Below, piece by piece: positions 33,667 to 42,076 of a stretch of 64,000 bases of DNA. The position numbers and the translations under genes are program-made. The notes beneath the pieces were generated by a model. The model saw only the letters and a program-made list of their open reading frames with translations, was not told where the DNA came from and made no database searches. Within the stretch, counting starts at the first letter, position 1; each line of letters begins with the position of its first letter. This DNA is from Paenibacillus sp. FSL H8-0548. Its GTDB lineage: Bacteria > Bacillota > Bacilli > Paenibacillales > Paenibacillaceae. The stretch covers positions 376,001 through 440,000 of the forward strand of contig NZ_CP152049.1 of the NCBI RefSeq assembly GCF_038630985.1. Reading direction: 5' to 3'.

Positions 33667-34113
33667 TCAGCTTTGAATCGTGGAGTGGATTCGATTAAGA
33701 AATTGATGCATGAGCGCAAGCAGCGCCGCACCCTCCTCAGGCGTCCCGTCAAGCTTGCAGGCGAGCTGCATAGGAAAGTCGAGTGCCTTCTCCTTCAATG
33801 CTCTGCCTTGCTCCGTGAGCTCAACTAAGACGCTGCGCTCATCGTTGCGATCGCGAGTACGAGTGAGATGCCCAGCGGCCTCCAGCTTCTTAAGCAGAGG
33901 TGTTAATGTGCCTGAATCGAGATAAAGCTTGTTGCCAAGCGCAGTTACCGTAACGTGATCCTGCTCCCACAGAGCGAGCATCGTAACATACTGTGTGTAA
34001 GTCAAATCAATCGTTTCCAGCATAGGTCGATACAGCTTCGTAATTTCCCGTGAACAGGCATAAAAGGCAAAGCAGATTTGGTTGTCTAATTTTAATATGT
34101 CATCGTTATTCAT
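33667..34113 (-). CDS. ohrR: OhrR-type MarR-family organic peroxide sensor
   Basis: 148 residues from ATG 34113 (GGAGG eight bases upstream; the in-frame ATG at 34128 overlaps that site). LKLDNQICFAFYACSREITKLYRPML is the OhrR N-terminal helix, with reactive Cys14 matching Cys15 of B. subtilis OhrR. The winged helix includes HVTVTALGNKLYLDSGTLTPLLKKLEAAGHL and RDRNDERSVLVELTEQGR. OhrR represses ohrA and is inactivated by organic hydroperoxides. No ohrA gene lies beside it; the neighbouring stress-protein gene could be a target. The 200 bases upstream hold the promoter, with ATTTAGTAAAATTAAATTG-like AT-rich DNA resembling an OhrR site. Confidence 0.88.
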   Translation of the reverse strand: MNNDDILKLDNQICFAFYACSREITKLYRPMLETIDLTYTQYVTMLALWEQDHVTVTALGNKLYLDSGTLTPLLKKLEAAGHLTRTRDRNDERSVLVELTEQGRALKEKALDFPMQLACKLDGTPEEGAALLALMHQFLNRIHSTIQS

Positions 34114-34320
34114 GTTGTTATCCTCCAAGGGAAGGTGAATTTTTGGGCTTCGAATACGCTGAGTATCGTAAACCGATTTAGTAAAATTAAATTGTTATAA
34201 ATACAATATAGTAGAAGCGGTATTAAGTTGTCAATTTGCACGCCGTCCGTCGTTTTAATTGTAGTGTGGCAGTGAAGTATGCTATAGTTACAGCGTTTAT
34301 TCCATGAAGGAGTGAGAAGA

Positions 34321-34557
34321 TTGACCTATACCGCCAATGAGGTTGCAGAGTGGATGCTAAGTGAATTGAAGGAAAAAGGAATTTTGCATCAAAGCGCTGC
34401 CGTAGAGCATATTAAAAGCTTTTTTGGAGAATCGTTTATCTACATAAACGAGCACGGCAATCCATCCATTGATAAAGAAGTAAAGAAAGTATTCCGCAAG
34501 CTGCATAAAGGGAAAGCGGCGTGGGAGCGAGATGGCTTCTTCTGGGGCTGGAGCTAG
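34321..34557 (+). CDS. Small conserved hypothetical protein (DUF6953-like)
   Basis: 78 residues from TTG 34321, eight bases after AAGGAG; a GTG at 34312 would overlap that site. The protein (TANEVAEWMLSELKEKGILH, then FIYINEHGNPSIDKEVKKVFRKLH and WERDGFFWGWS) is compact, helical at the ends and ends with aromatic residues. I recall similar short proteins of unknown function in Bacillus and Paenibacillus, but the family name is tentative. No partner gene. Confidence 0.65.
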   Translation: MTYTANEVAEWMLSELKEKGILHQSAAVEHIKSFFGESFIYINEHGNPSIDKEVKKVFRKLHKGKAAWERDGFFWGWS

Positions 34558-34735
34558 TTTTCTCGGAAAGACTTGACAAAGATAACTGTAATCATTAAAC
34601 TTACAGTATGAAAGCTAATAAAGACGTCACTTGAGTAATCGAATGTGCTGCGTCTACTTTTTTACAGTAAGTGTAATAAAAAAAGATACAGTTTAGAGGG
34701 CTAGTCCTACTATTAGAGATAGGTGGTGTTGGAGG

Positions 34736-35104
34736 ATGAAATTCAACATAAGCGACTGGGTTCAAGGTAAAACGAAAGATGGAGAGCTTATCCATGGATT
34801 TGTGGAAACGATTGATATTTTGCAAGGCTTCGTGACGGTTAATGTTGTAAAATCGGATAATGTCGAAGTCATTGGTAAAATCGTTGCTGTTCGATCATCC
34901 TGGCTTAAGACCGTTTCCGATATTGCAATAGATGATGCCTATGTTTATCAGAATTCTATCGATTTGGCATTGGATACATGGGATGAGGCTTGGTTCATGG
35001 AGCTGACAAGTGCGCGGAAGGCAAGCGAGGATGCTGCGGCTCAAACGGGAGATCGTTCGAAAATTTACAAATTCCCTGTAAACCGCCTAGGACAATCCGC
35101 TTAA
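34736..35104 (+). CDS. IDEAL-domain-like small protein
   Basis: 122 residues with GGAGG before the ATG. The first 60 residues form a small beta domain (DWVQGKTKDGELIHGFVETI, VTVNVVKSDN). Residues about 75-100, IDDAYVYQNSIDLALDTWDEAWFMELT, match the IDEAL domain (I-D-x-A-L-D followed by W-F-x-E-L), a short helix pair found in Bacillota proteins such as YpiB and ComK-related regulators. The C-terminus is disordered. Probably an adaptor protein; no operon partner is seen. A terminator follows. Confidence 0.7.
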   Translation: MKFNISDWVQGKTKDGELIHGFVETIDILQGFVTVNVVKSDNVEVIGKIVAVRSSWLKTVSDIAIDDAYVYQNSIDLALDTWDEAWFMELTSARKASEDAAAQTGDRSKIYKFPVNRLGQSA

Positions 35105-35150
35105 TAACGTAAGTGGGTTAACCGTAGGCTTATCATAGCGATAACAAAAC

Positions 35151-35188
35151 GAGGATGATGACCGGAATGCCGGTATCATCCTCATTTT
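35151..35188. terminator. Terminator between convergent genes
   Basis: GAGGATGAT-g-ACCGG pairs with CCGGT-ATCATCCTC around AATG, followed by ATTTTT. It lies directly against the sbnB stop. Confidence 0.85.
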
Positions 35189-36178
35189 TCATTTTACCTG
35201 TAATCCAATGCCATGAGCATTAGCGCTTCGTACAAAATAATCGGCTGCCGCCATATCAAACACAGCCATTCCCATCGGGCAAAATAATACGGACGCTTCG
35301 TTCGGATACGCTGCTAATGCGCCGCGGCATATGACGTCGGTTAAGGTCATCGTCCGCGCCTTGGTTAAGCCGCACTTAAGATGCAGCAGCTCAATGTCTG
35401 TATTTTCGCGACATACCTCTTCCCAATCATCGACGATAATCGCTGTGATACCGCCTATTGCGGCCGGCGTGTAATCCCGTAAAGACACATCCAGCAGCAG
35501 GCTGCCATCTGCAGGGGGGAGGTCGATATACCGTTGATTGCTTACCGTGCAGGTGATGATAAGATCACACTCGCTGTACAAATGCTGCCAGCTGCTCGTT
35601 ATGTGGGTGCAATTGCGCAGAGAAGGATCAAGATGAGACAGATCGGTGTGATTCAGATCGCAGCCTCGAATATCGCAAACATAAATTTCATCTATTCTTT
35701 CCTTGAATAATTGACCGCACATATCATAATGGAGCCGCCCTATAGGACCGAAGCCGATAATTCCGAGCTTGAAGCGACGTTTCGCCCCCTGAGCTGCTAG
35801 ATAATGACGAATGACCAGGCCGCTTACGGCAGCGGTACGGGCGGCGCTTGGCAGCGGCGTATTAAGTATGGCGTAAGGGATGCCGGTATCGGCATTGTTC
35901 AGCACGGTAATACTATGGGCGCGCGGCAAACCGGTGTCGATATTGCCTGGGAAGCTCGCAATCCATTTGATGCCGGCCGTCTGCACGGCTCCCCCGATAT
36001 AAGCCGGCATGGCGATGATTCGATTAGCTGGATTATGATAACGCAGGTAAGGCTTGATCGGCTGCGCATAATCACCGGAATCGAGAGCGAGCACTGCTGT
36101 TTCCATGCTGTCTACGAGCGCTTTCCAGTGTAGGCCGATTGCGCGAATATGCTCATCACCGAGATATAACACGGACAT
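35189..36178 (-). CDS. sbnB: 2,3-diaminopropionate biosynthesis protein SbnB (ornithine cyclodeaminase family)
   Basis: 329 residues from ATG 36178 (GAAAGG upstream), not the far upstream start that would run into sbnA. SbnB oxidises N-(1-amino-1-carboxyl-2-ethyl)glutamate with NAD+ to L-2,3-diaminopropionate and 2-oxoglutarate. Visible: the substrate-binding Lys/Arg stretch PAYIGGAVQTAGIKWIASFPGN, AILNTPLPSAARTAAVSGL, the Rossmann start KLGIIGFGPIGRLHYD and LLDVSLRDYTPAAIGGI. SbnA is immediately upstream. Together they make diaminopropionate from O-phosphoserine and glutamate. Confidence 0.93.
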   Translation of the reverse strand: MSVLYLGDEHIRAIGLHWKALVDSMETAVLALDSGDYAQPIKPYLRYHNPANRIIAMPAYIGGAVQTAGIKWIASFPGNIDTGLPRAHSITVLNNADTGIPYAILNTPLPSAARTAAVSGLVIRHYLAAQGAKRRFKLGIIGFGPIGRLHYDMCGQLFKERIDEIYVCDIRGCDLNHTDLSHLDPSLRNCTHITSSWQHLYSECDLIITCTVSNQRYIDLPPADGSLLLDVSLRDYTPAAIGGITAIIVDDWEEVCRENTDIELLHLKCGLTKARTMTLTDVICRGALAAYPNEASVLFCPMGMAVFDMAAADYFVRSANAHGIGLQVK

Positions 36179-36230
36179 TTTCCTTTCAGTTTTAAAATAA
36201 TGGAGCGTATATGCTGCTGTTTTGTGTAAG

Positions 36231-37184
36231 TTAGGAGGAGTGGAATTGCTGCTTGACCCATTCGTCGCAATATACGGTATCCATATATCGCTCACCGCGA
36301 TCATGCAAAATAACGACACAAACCGATTTGTCCGGCAGCTCGTGCTCCATCGATTTTAAGGCGTGAATGACTGCGCCGGAGGAGGGTCCAGCGAGAATGG
36401 ATTCCTGGCTCACCAGCAGTCTGCAGCCTGCGACCATATCTTGATCAGCGACCTTAATCGCATAATCCATAAATCGTTTCTCCCCGAATGTAGGGATAAT
36501 TCCTGCTCCGAGTCCGGGAAACCGGCGATTCCCATTCACTCCGCCAAAAATAACGCTTCCTGCCGCATCGACGGCGACCACCTTCGCAGCAAGCTTATGA
36601 TCCTTTATATATTGTGCGCAGCCCAGCATCGTACCACAGGTGCTGACCCCGCCGATTATGTAATCGACATGACCCAGCTCTTCAACGATCTCGCGCATCG
36701 TTCCTTCATAATGAGATAAATAGTTGTTTGTATTGGCATATTGGTTTGGCCAAAAGCTGTTCGGTATGCGTTTCACCAGCTGTTGAACTCGTTGCAATCT
36801 TGCTGGCAAAAACTCTCCTGTCTCAGGATCGGCCGTCTCTACCAGTTCAATGTCTGCGCCATAGGCGCGCATAATCCGAATGTTCTGCTGCGTTGCCTTT
36901 GGGTCGATGACACTAATGAACCGCATTCCGAGGTAGGAGCAAATGGCGGCGAGGCTAATCGCCATATTGCCGGAGCTGGATTCAATAATAACGGAGCCAG
37001 GCCCGATGAGGCCCTCCTCCCACGCCTTATCAATGATGCGCGCAGCGGAGCGATCCTTTGCGCTGCCGCCGGGGTTCAGCAGTTCGAGCTTGGCAAAAAC
37101 CTGGATGCCGCGATCGTTCGCGAATAGCTTTGAAAGTTGAATGAGTGGCGTATTCCCGATGATAGACAACAAATTTCTCTCCAC
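36231..37184 (-). CDS. sbnA: 2,3-diaminopropionate biosynthesis protein SbnA (PLP-dependent)
   Basis: 317 residues. A cysteine-synthase-fold PLP enzyme that joins O-phospho-L-serine and L-glutamate. Motifs: IIGNTPLIQLSKLF, the PLP lysine (about K43) in NPGGSAKDRSAARI, SSSGNMAISLAAICSYLGM, the phosphate loop GGVSTCGTMLGCAQYIK and AGPSSGAVIHAL. SSSGNM in place of TSGNTG distinguishes SbnA from CysK. It sits between the PaaK-like gene (13 bases upstream) and sbnB (52 bases downstream), so the three form an operon. Confidence 0.94.
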   Translation of the reverse strand: MERNLLSIIGNTPLIQLSKLFANDRGIQVFAKLELLNPGGSAKDRSAARIIDKAWEEGLIGPGSVIIESSSGNMAISLAAICSYLGMRFISVIDPKATQQNIRIMRAYGADIELVETADPETGEFLPARLQRVQQLVKRIPNSFWPNQYANTNNYLSHYEGTMREIVEELGHVDYIIGGVSTCGTMLGCAQYIKDHKLAAKVVAVDAAGSVIFGGVNGNRRFPGLGAGIIPTFGEKRFMDYAIKVADQDMVAGCRLLVSQESILAGPSSGAVIHALKSMEHELPDKSVCVVILHDRGERYMDTVYCDEWVKQQFHSS

Positions 37185-37197
37185 TACCCTTATCTCC

Positions 37198-38436
37198 TTA
37201 AAAATAAATTTTTTTGGATTTCACCGCCCCGCGTTCGAGCTGCTCGTTTTCCGCTGCGCGTGTTACCGTAATTCCATCAAGCATGCGATTTTGAATCATT
37301 TGTCCAATCTCGACAATGGTATGTTCAATGGCATGCTGAATGTGAACAAGCTTCTCATCATCCAGCGCTTGGCTGCGAATATGAATGGACAGCTTATTTT
37401 CGCGCAGTCGTACGCGAAGCTCGGCATCCGGCGCAAATTGGTGCACGACACTTTCGATGTCATATAAGCTGATTTTTTCGCCATGCTTCAGGTCAGTGCC
37501 GATGCGTTTGGCTATGCAGCGGAAGCATTGCTTCTCCTCGCCGTCTATAACGATCGTCTGAAAATCCCGAACCACGTCATAGGTAACGTATCGAATAGCC
37601 GGGAACATCGAGCGATGATAAGAGGTCAGCACGAGAACATTCTCTCCTTCTTGCAGCGGCTCGAATTGATGATCGATCTGTTCGGCGGGCAGAGCTTCAG
37701 CTATAATGCCGTCAGCGAAAATATATCGCCCGAGTTTATGGGAGTAAGAGGCGATAGCGCCAATCTCAATCGAGCCATAGGTGTCCAAAATATGGTGAGG
37801 CTCGATTCCGAACCGCTTCGCTATATTGGCCTGCCAATTTAGCGGGGCCATTTCGCCTACTAAAATTATTTTTTGGATGCCAAAATGCTTCGGATCACCT
37901 GAGGCGGAAGCGATAGCGTCAAGAATGGACGGCATCGTGTACAGCAGCTCTGGTTGGAACGAGGCGAGTTTGCTCAGATGCTCTTCAATTGGCAGAGCGA
38001 AGGATAATGATTCTGCTTGAAGACCTAGCCGCTCGAATATCATCATAGCGGTGCTGGCTGCATGTCCGGTGCCCATATCCGCCAATGCTTTGCGAATTGG
38101 AGGGAGCTGCTGCTTGGATAGGCTGCTGTCTGTCAGCCAATCCCGAAAGCAGGCCGTCTTCGCGGCAATATAGCTCTCATCATCTTCCTCAGAGTAATAG
38201 ATCGCTTTGCGAATGCCCGAGGAGGTGCCGGAGGTTTTATATACGGATAGTCCTTGCTCGGATCTTGTTTCCTTGGAATAGTAATGCTTTTCCAGAAGCT
38301 CTGATGTCATAAGCGGCAGCTCGGTCAGCTCGCAGGCATGCGGGTTGACCCCTTGCTGTAAAAGAAGTGTGTCGTACCAAGGGTGGAGCTGGCCAATGCG
38401 TTTGATTTGCTGATAGAGCTGAGTGATTGCGGTCAT
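37198..38436 (-). CDS. PaaK-like adenylate-forming enzyme of the Dap cluster
   Basis: 412 residues. An AMP-binding enzyme related to phenylacetate-CoA ligase: phosphate loop YKTSGTSSGIRKAIYYS, ELLYTMPSILDAI, KIILVGEMAPLNWQANIAKRFG, DTYGSIEIGAIASYSH (A5-like) and, in the C-terminal part, RCIAKRIGTDLKHGEKISLYDIESVV (A7/A8-like). There is no carrier protein or condensation domain nearby. It is the first gene of the Dap operon, so it may activate diaminopropionate or a partner acid. The terminal sequence KKIYF is intact. Substrate unknown. Confidence 0.8.
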   Translation of the reverse strand: MTAITQLYQQIKRIGQLHPWYDTLLLQQGVNPHACELTELPLMTSELLEKHYYSKETRSEQGLSVYKTSGTSSGIRKAIYYSEEDDESYIAAKTACFRDWLTDSSLSKQQLPPIRKALADMGTGHAASTAMMIFERLGLQAESLSFALPIEEHLSKLASFQPELLYTMPSILDAIASASGDPKHFGIQKIILVGEMAPLNWQANIAKRFGIEPHHILDTYGSIEIGAIASYSHKLGRYIFADGIIAEALPAEQIDHQFEPLQEGENVLVLTSYHRSMFPAIRYVTYDVVRDFQTIVIDGEEKQCFRCIAKRIGTDLKHGEKISLYDIESVVHQFAPDAELRVRLRENKLSIHIRSQALDDEKLVHIQHAIEHTIVEIGQMIQNRMLDGITVTRAAENEQLERGAVKSKKIYF

Positions 38437-38594
38437 GCTGGTCGAAACCTCCTATGGCACAATATTCTTAGGGGCTGGATTACTAAAGCATATGTTGCTT
38501 TCGCTCTCATGTTCGAGCTTAGGGTATAGCGGCCTACATCCATTTTGCAAAAGATTCGTATGCTAATAGAAGCGAGAATGAAAGGAGGGAGTTT

Positions 38595-39428
38595 GTGAGG
38601 AGAAAACGAGGAGTTGTCTCGAAACGAGCTCACCGCGCCGCGGATAAGTGGGAGAAAACGCTGCTGTTTCTGGGGGATGCAAGGCTCAGAAAGCATCTCC
38701 CCGCAGCGAAGCTGTTGACTGCAGGAAATCTACAGAAGATGCTGGAGCGGTGGGGCATGGTCTATGTGAAGCCGACGAGGGGGTCGCAGGGCCGCGGTGT
38801 GATGAGAGTAGAGCAAAGCAAGGTGAAGAGTGCTGGCCGTGTGGTTCGGAGGTATCATTATCAGCTTGGTGAGCGGAGGCACAGCTTTGGTTCGTATCAG
38901 GCATTGTATTCTTCGCTCTTGAAGGATACTAAGGGGAAGGTTTATCTCGTGCAGAAGGGGATTCATATGCTTAAGCATGCGGGACGTCCATTTGATATCC
39001 GACTTGTTGTTCAGCGAACGCCGCGGGGCGGCTGGGAAGCAACGGGTACACTGGGAAGAGTCGCTCATCCTCGGAAAATCGTAACGAACGGAAGCCAGGG
39101 GGGAACGATTTATCCGACTGCGTTTTTGCTGAGGAAATATACGGATACAGGGAAGCGCAAAAGCATGCTGGCTGATATGGACCGGCTTGGCATCCATATG
39201 GCAAAGAAGATGGGGCGCAGCTATTCCGGTATGAATGAGCTTGGATTGGATTTGGCAATTGATCGTAGGCTTAAGCCTTGGATAATTGAGGCCAATACTG
39301 TGCCAGACCCTTGCCCGTTTGCGGTTCTTCGGGACCAGACTATGCTCCGCAAAATCGTGCGCTACGCCAAAGCCTATGGTAGAACCTACACTCTGAACTG
39401 CAAAAAGGCGAAGCGCGGTAAGCTATAA
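38595..39428 (+). CDS. YheC/YheD-family ATP-grasp protein
   Basis: 277 residues from GTG 38595 with AAAGGAGG upstream. After a very basic N-terminus come NLQKMLERWGMVYVKPTRGSQGRGV (ATP-grasp phosphate loop), VYLVQKGIHMLKHAGRPFDIRLVVQRT, GGTIYPTAFLL and ELGLDLAIDRRLKPWIIEANTVPDP with the metal-binding E-x-N. These mark the YheC/YheD endospore coat-associated family. It is shorter than the usual 360-450 residues because the N-terminal domain is missing. It is divergent from the Dap operon; a functional link is possible but unproven. Confidence 0.88.
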   Translation: MRRKRGVVSKRAHRAADKWEKTLLFLGDARLRKHLPAAKLLTAGNLQKMLERWGMVYVKPTRGSQGRGVMRVEQSKVKSAGRVVRRYHYQLGERRHSFGSYQALYSSLLKDTKGKVYLVQKGIHMLKHAGRPFDIRLVVQRTPRGGWEATGTLGRVAHPRKIVTNGSQGGTIYPTAFLLRKYTDTGKRKSMLADMDRLGIHMAKKMGRSYSGMNELGLDLAIDRRLKPWIIEANTVPDPCPFAVLRDQTMLRKIVRYAKAYGRTYTLNCKKAKRGKL

Positions 39429-39435
39429 ACGAACA

Positions 39436-39500
39436 AAAGAAACCTCTCCTTAGTTGGATGGCTGCTAATCGCTGCCATCTCGCTAAAGATTGGTTTCTTT
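39436..39500 (+). terminator. Terminator after the ATP-grasp gene
   Basis: AAAGAAACC (39436-39444) pairs with GGTTTCTTT (39492-39500); an inner stem GATGGC/GCCATC also forms. It separates the gene from the 112-bp array. Confidence 0.75.
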
Positions 39501-39510
39501 GGGGTTGCGG

Positions 39511-41997
39511 CAATAAGCACACATGCGTGCTTATCCGCCCCGAAAAGCCGCGCCCCACCACTAATTCAACCTGATAAGCACGTATACGTGCTTATGACTC
39601 CAGAATGTTTGCTGTATCACGGCAATAAGCACACATGCGTGCTTATCCGCCCCAAAAAGCCGCGCTCCACCACTAATTCAACCTGATAAGCACGTATACG
39701 TGCTTATCACTCCAGAATGTTTGCTGTATCGCGAGAATAAGCACCTATGTGTGCTTATCCGCCCCGAAAAGCCGCGCCCCACCACTAATTGCACCTGATA
39801 AGCACGTATACGTGCTTATTACTCCAGAATGTTTGCTGTATCGCGAGAATAAGCACCTATGTGTGCTTATCCGCCCCGAAAAGCCGCGCCCCACCACTAA
39901 TTCAACCTGATAAGCACGTATACGTGCTTATGACTCCAGAATGTCTGCTGTATCGCGGCAATAAGCACATATGCGTGCTTATCCACCCCGAAAAGTCGCG
40001 CTCCACCACTAATTGCATCTAATAAGCACGTATACGTGCTTATGACTCCAGAATGTCTGCTGTATCGCGGCAATAAGCACACATGTGTGCTTATCCGCCC
40101 CAAAAAGCCGCGCCCCGCCGCTAATTCCGCCTAATAAGCACGTATACGTGCTTATGACTCCAGAATGTCTGCTGTATCGCGGCAATAAGCACACATGCGT
40201 GCTTATCCACCCCGAAAAGCCGCGCCCCACCACTAATTGCATCTAATAAGCACGTATACGTGCTTATGACTCCAGAATGTTTGCTGTATCGCGGCAATAA
40301 GCACACATGCGTGCTTATCCGCCCCAAAAAGCGGCGCCTCGCCGCTAATTCCGCCTAATAAGCACGTATACGTGCTTATGACTCCAGAATGTCTGCTGTA
40401 TCGCGGCAATAAGCACACATGCGTGCTTATCCGCCCCGAAAAGCCGCGCCCCACCACTAATTGCACCTGATAAGCACGTATACGTGCTTATGACTCCAGA
40501 ATGTCTGCTGTATCGCGGCAATAAGCACACATGCGTGCTTATCCGCCCCGAAAAGCCGCGCCCCACCACTAATTGCATCTAATAAGCACGTATACGTGCT
40601 TATCACTCCAGAATGTTTGCTGTATCACGGCAATAAGCACACATGCGTGCTTATCCGCCCCAAAAAGCGGCTCCCCACCACTAATTGTACCTAATAAGCA
40701 CGTATACGTGCTTATGACTCCAGAATGTCTGCTGTATCGCGGCAATAAGCGCACATGCGTGCTTATCCACCCCGAAAAGCCGCGCCCCACCACTAATTGC
40801 ATCTAATAAGCACGTATACGTGCTTATGACTCCAGAATGTTTGCTGTATCACGGCAATAAGCACAGATGCGTGCTTATCCGCCCCGAAAAGCCGCGCCCC
40901 ACCACTAATTGCATCTAATAAGCACGTATACGTGCTTATGACTCCAGAATGTTTGCTGTATCACGGCAATAAGCACACATGCGTGCTTATCCACCCCAAA
41001 AAGCCGCGCCCCACCACTAATTGCACCTGATAAGCACGTATACGTGCTTATGACTCCAGAATGTCTGCTGTATCACGGCAATAAGCACACATGTGTGCTT
41101 ATCCGCCCCAAAAAGCCGCGCCCCGCCGCTAATTCCGCCTCATAAGCACGTATACGTGCTTATGACTCCAGAATGTCTGCTGTATCGCGGCAATAAGCAC
41201 ACATGCGTGCTTATCCGCCCCGAAAAGCCGCGCCCCACCACTAATTGCATCTAATAAGCACGTATACGTGCTTATTACTCCAGAATGTTTGCTGTATCAC
41301 GGCAATAAGCACACATGCGTGCTTATCCACCCCAAAAAGCCGCGTCCCACCACTAATTCCGCCTAATAAGCACGTATACGTGCTTATGACTCCAGAATGT
41401 TTGCTGTATCGCGGCAATAAGCACACATGCGTGCTTATCCGCCCCAAAAAGCCGCGTCCCACCACTAATTCCGCCTAATAAGCACGTATACGTGCTTATG
41501 ACTCCAGAATGTTTGCTGTATCGCGGCAATAAGCACCTATGCGTGCTTATCCGCCCCAAAAAGCGGCTCCCCACCACTAATTGCACCTAATAAGCACGTA
41601 TACGTGCTTATGACTCCAGAATGTATGCTGTATCGCGGCAATAAGCACCTATGCGTGCTTATCCGCCCCAAAAAGCCGCGCTCCACCACTAATTCAACCT
41701 GATAAGTACGTATACGTGCTTATCGCCAAAGAAAGTAAGCTGTATCGCGGCAATAAGCCCCTATGCGTGCTTATCCGCACCAAAATGCGCATCCCCGCCA
41801 CTAATTCAGTCCCATAAGCACACATGCGTGCTTATCGCCAAAGAAAGTAAGCTGTATCGCGGCAATAAGCCCCTATGTGTGCTTATCCGCATCAAAATGT
41901 GCGTCCCCGCCACTAATTCAGTCTCATAAGCACACATGCGTGCTTATCGCCTAAGAAAGTAAGCTGTATCGCGGCAATAAGCACATATGCGTGCTTA
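39511..41997. repeat. Tandem array, about 22 copies of a 112-bp unit with two palindromes each
   Basis: A head-to-tail array of 2.5 kb with a period of exactly 112 bases over most of its length. Each unit has palindrome P1, ATAAGCACGTATACGTGCTTAT (perfect), a 31-base spacer (TGACTCCAGAATGT...CGCGGCAA), palindrome P2, AATAAGCACACATGCGTGCTTAT (nearly symmetrical, same outer arms), and a 41-base GC-rich spacer (CCGCCCCGAAAAGCCGCGCC...). About 20 copies have the GTATAC centre; the last three or so (from 41700) carry a changed spacer (CGCCAAAGAAAGTAAGCTG). Point changes are scattered, but palindrome arms are the best conserved. 112 is not a multiple of three and there is no gene in it. Confidence 0.95.
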
Positions 41998-42076
41998 ACC
42001 ATCCGCCCGGAAGGCCCCTCCCCGCCACGGGGGAAAGGGCTTCCCCATCTGGCGAACAGCCATGTCACCCGCCCCT

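Noticed and set aside
39789..41586. Repeated frames of 65-77 codons on both strands inside the 112-bp array
   Set aside because: They repeat with the array period, which is not a multiple of three, have no ribosome sites and only mirror the palindromes.
39511..41997. CRISPR array
   Set aside because: The unit is a continuous 112-bp repeat without unique spacers, and there are no cas genes.
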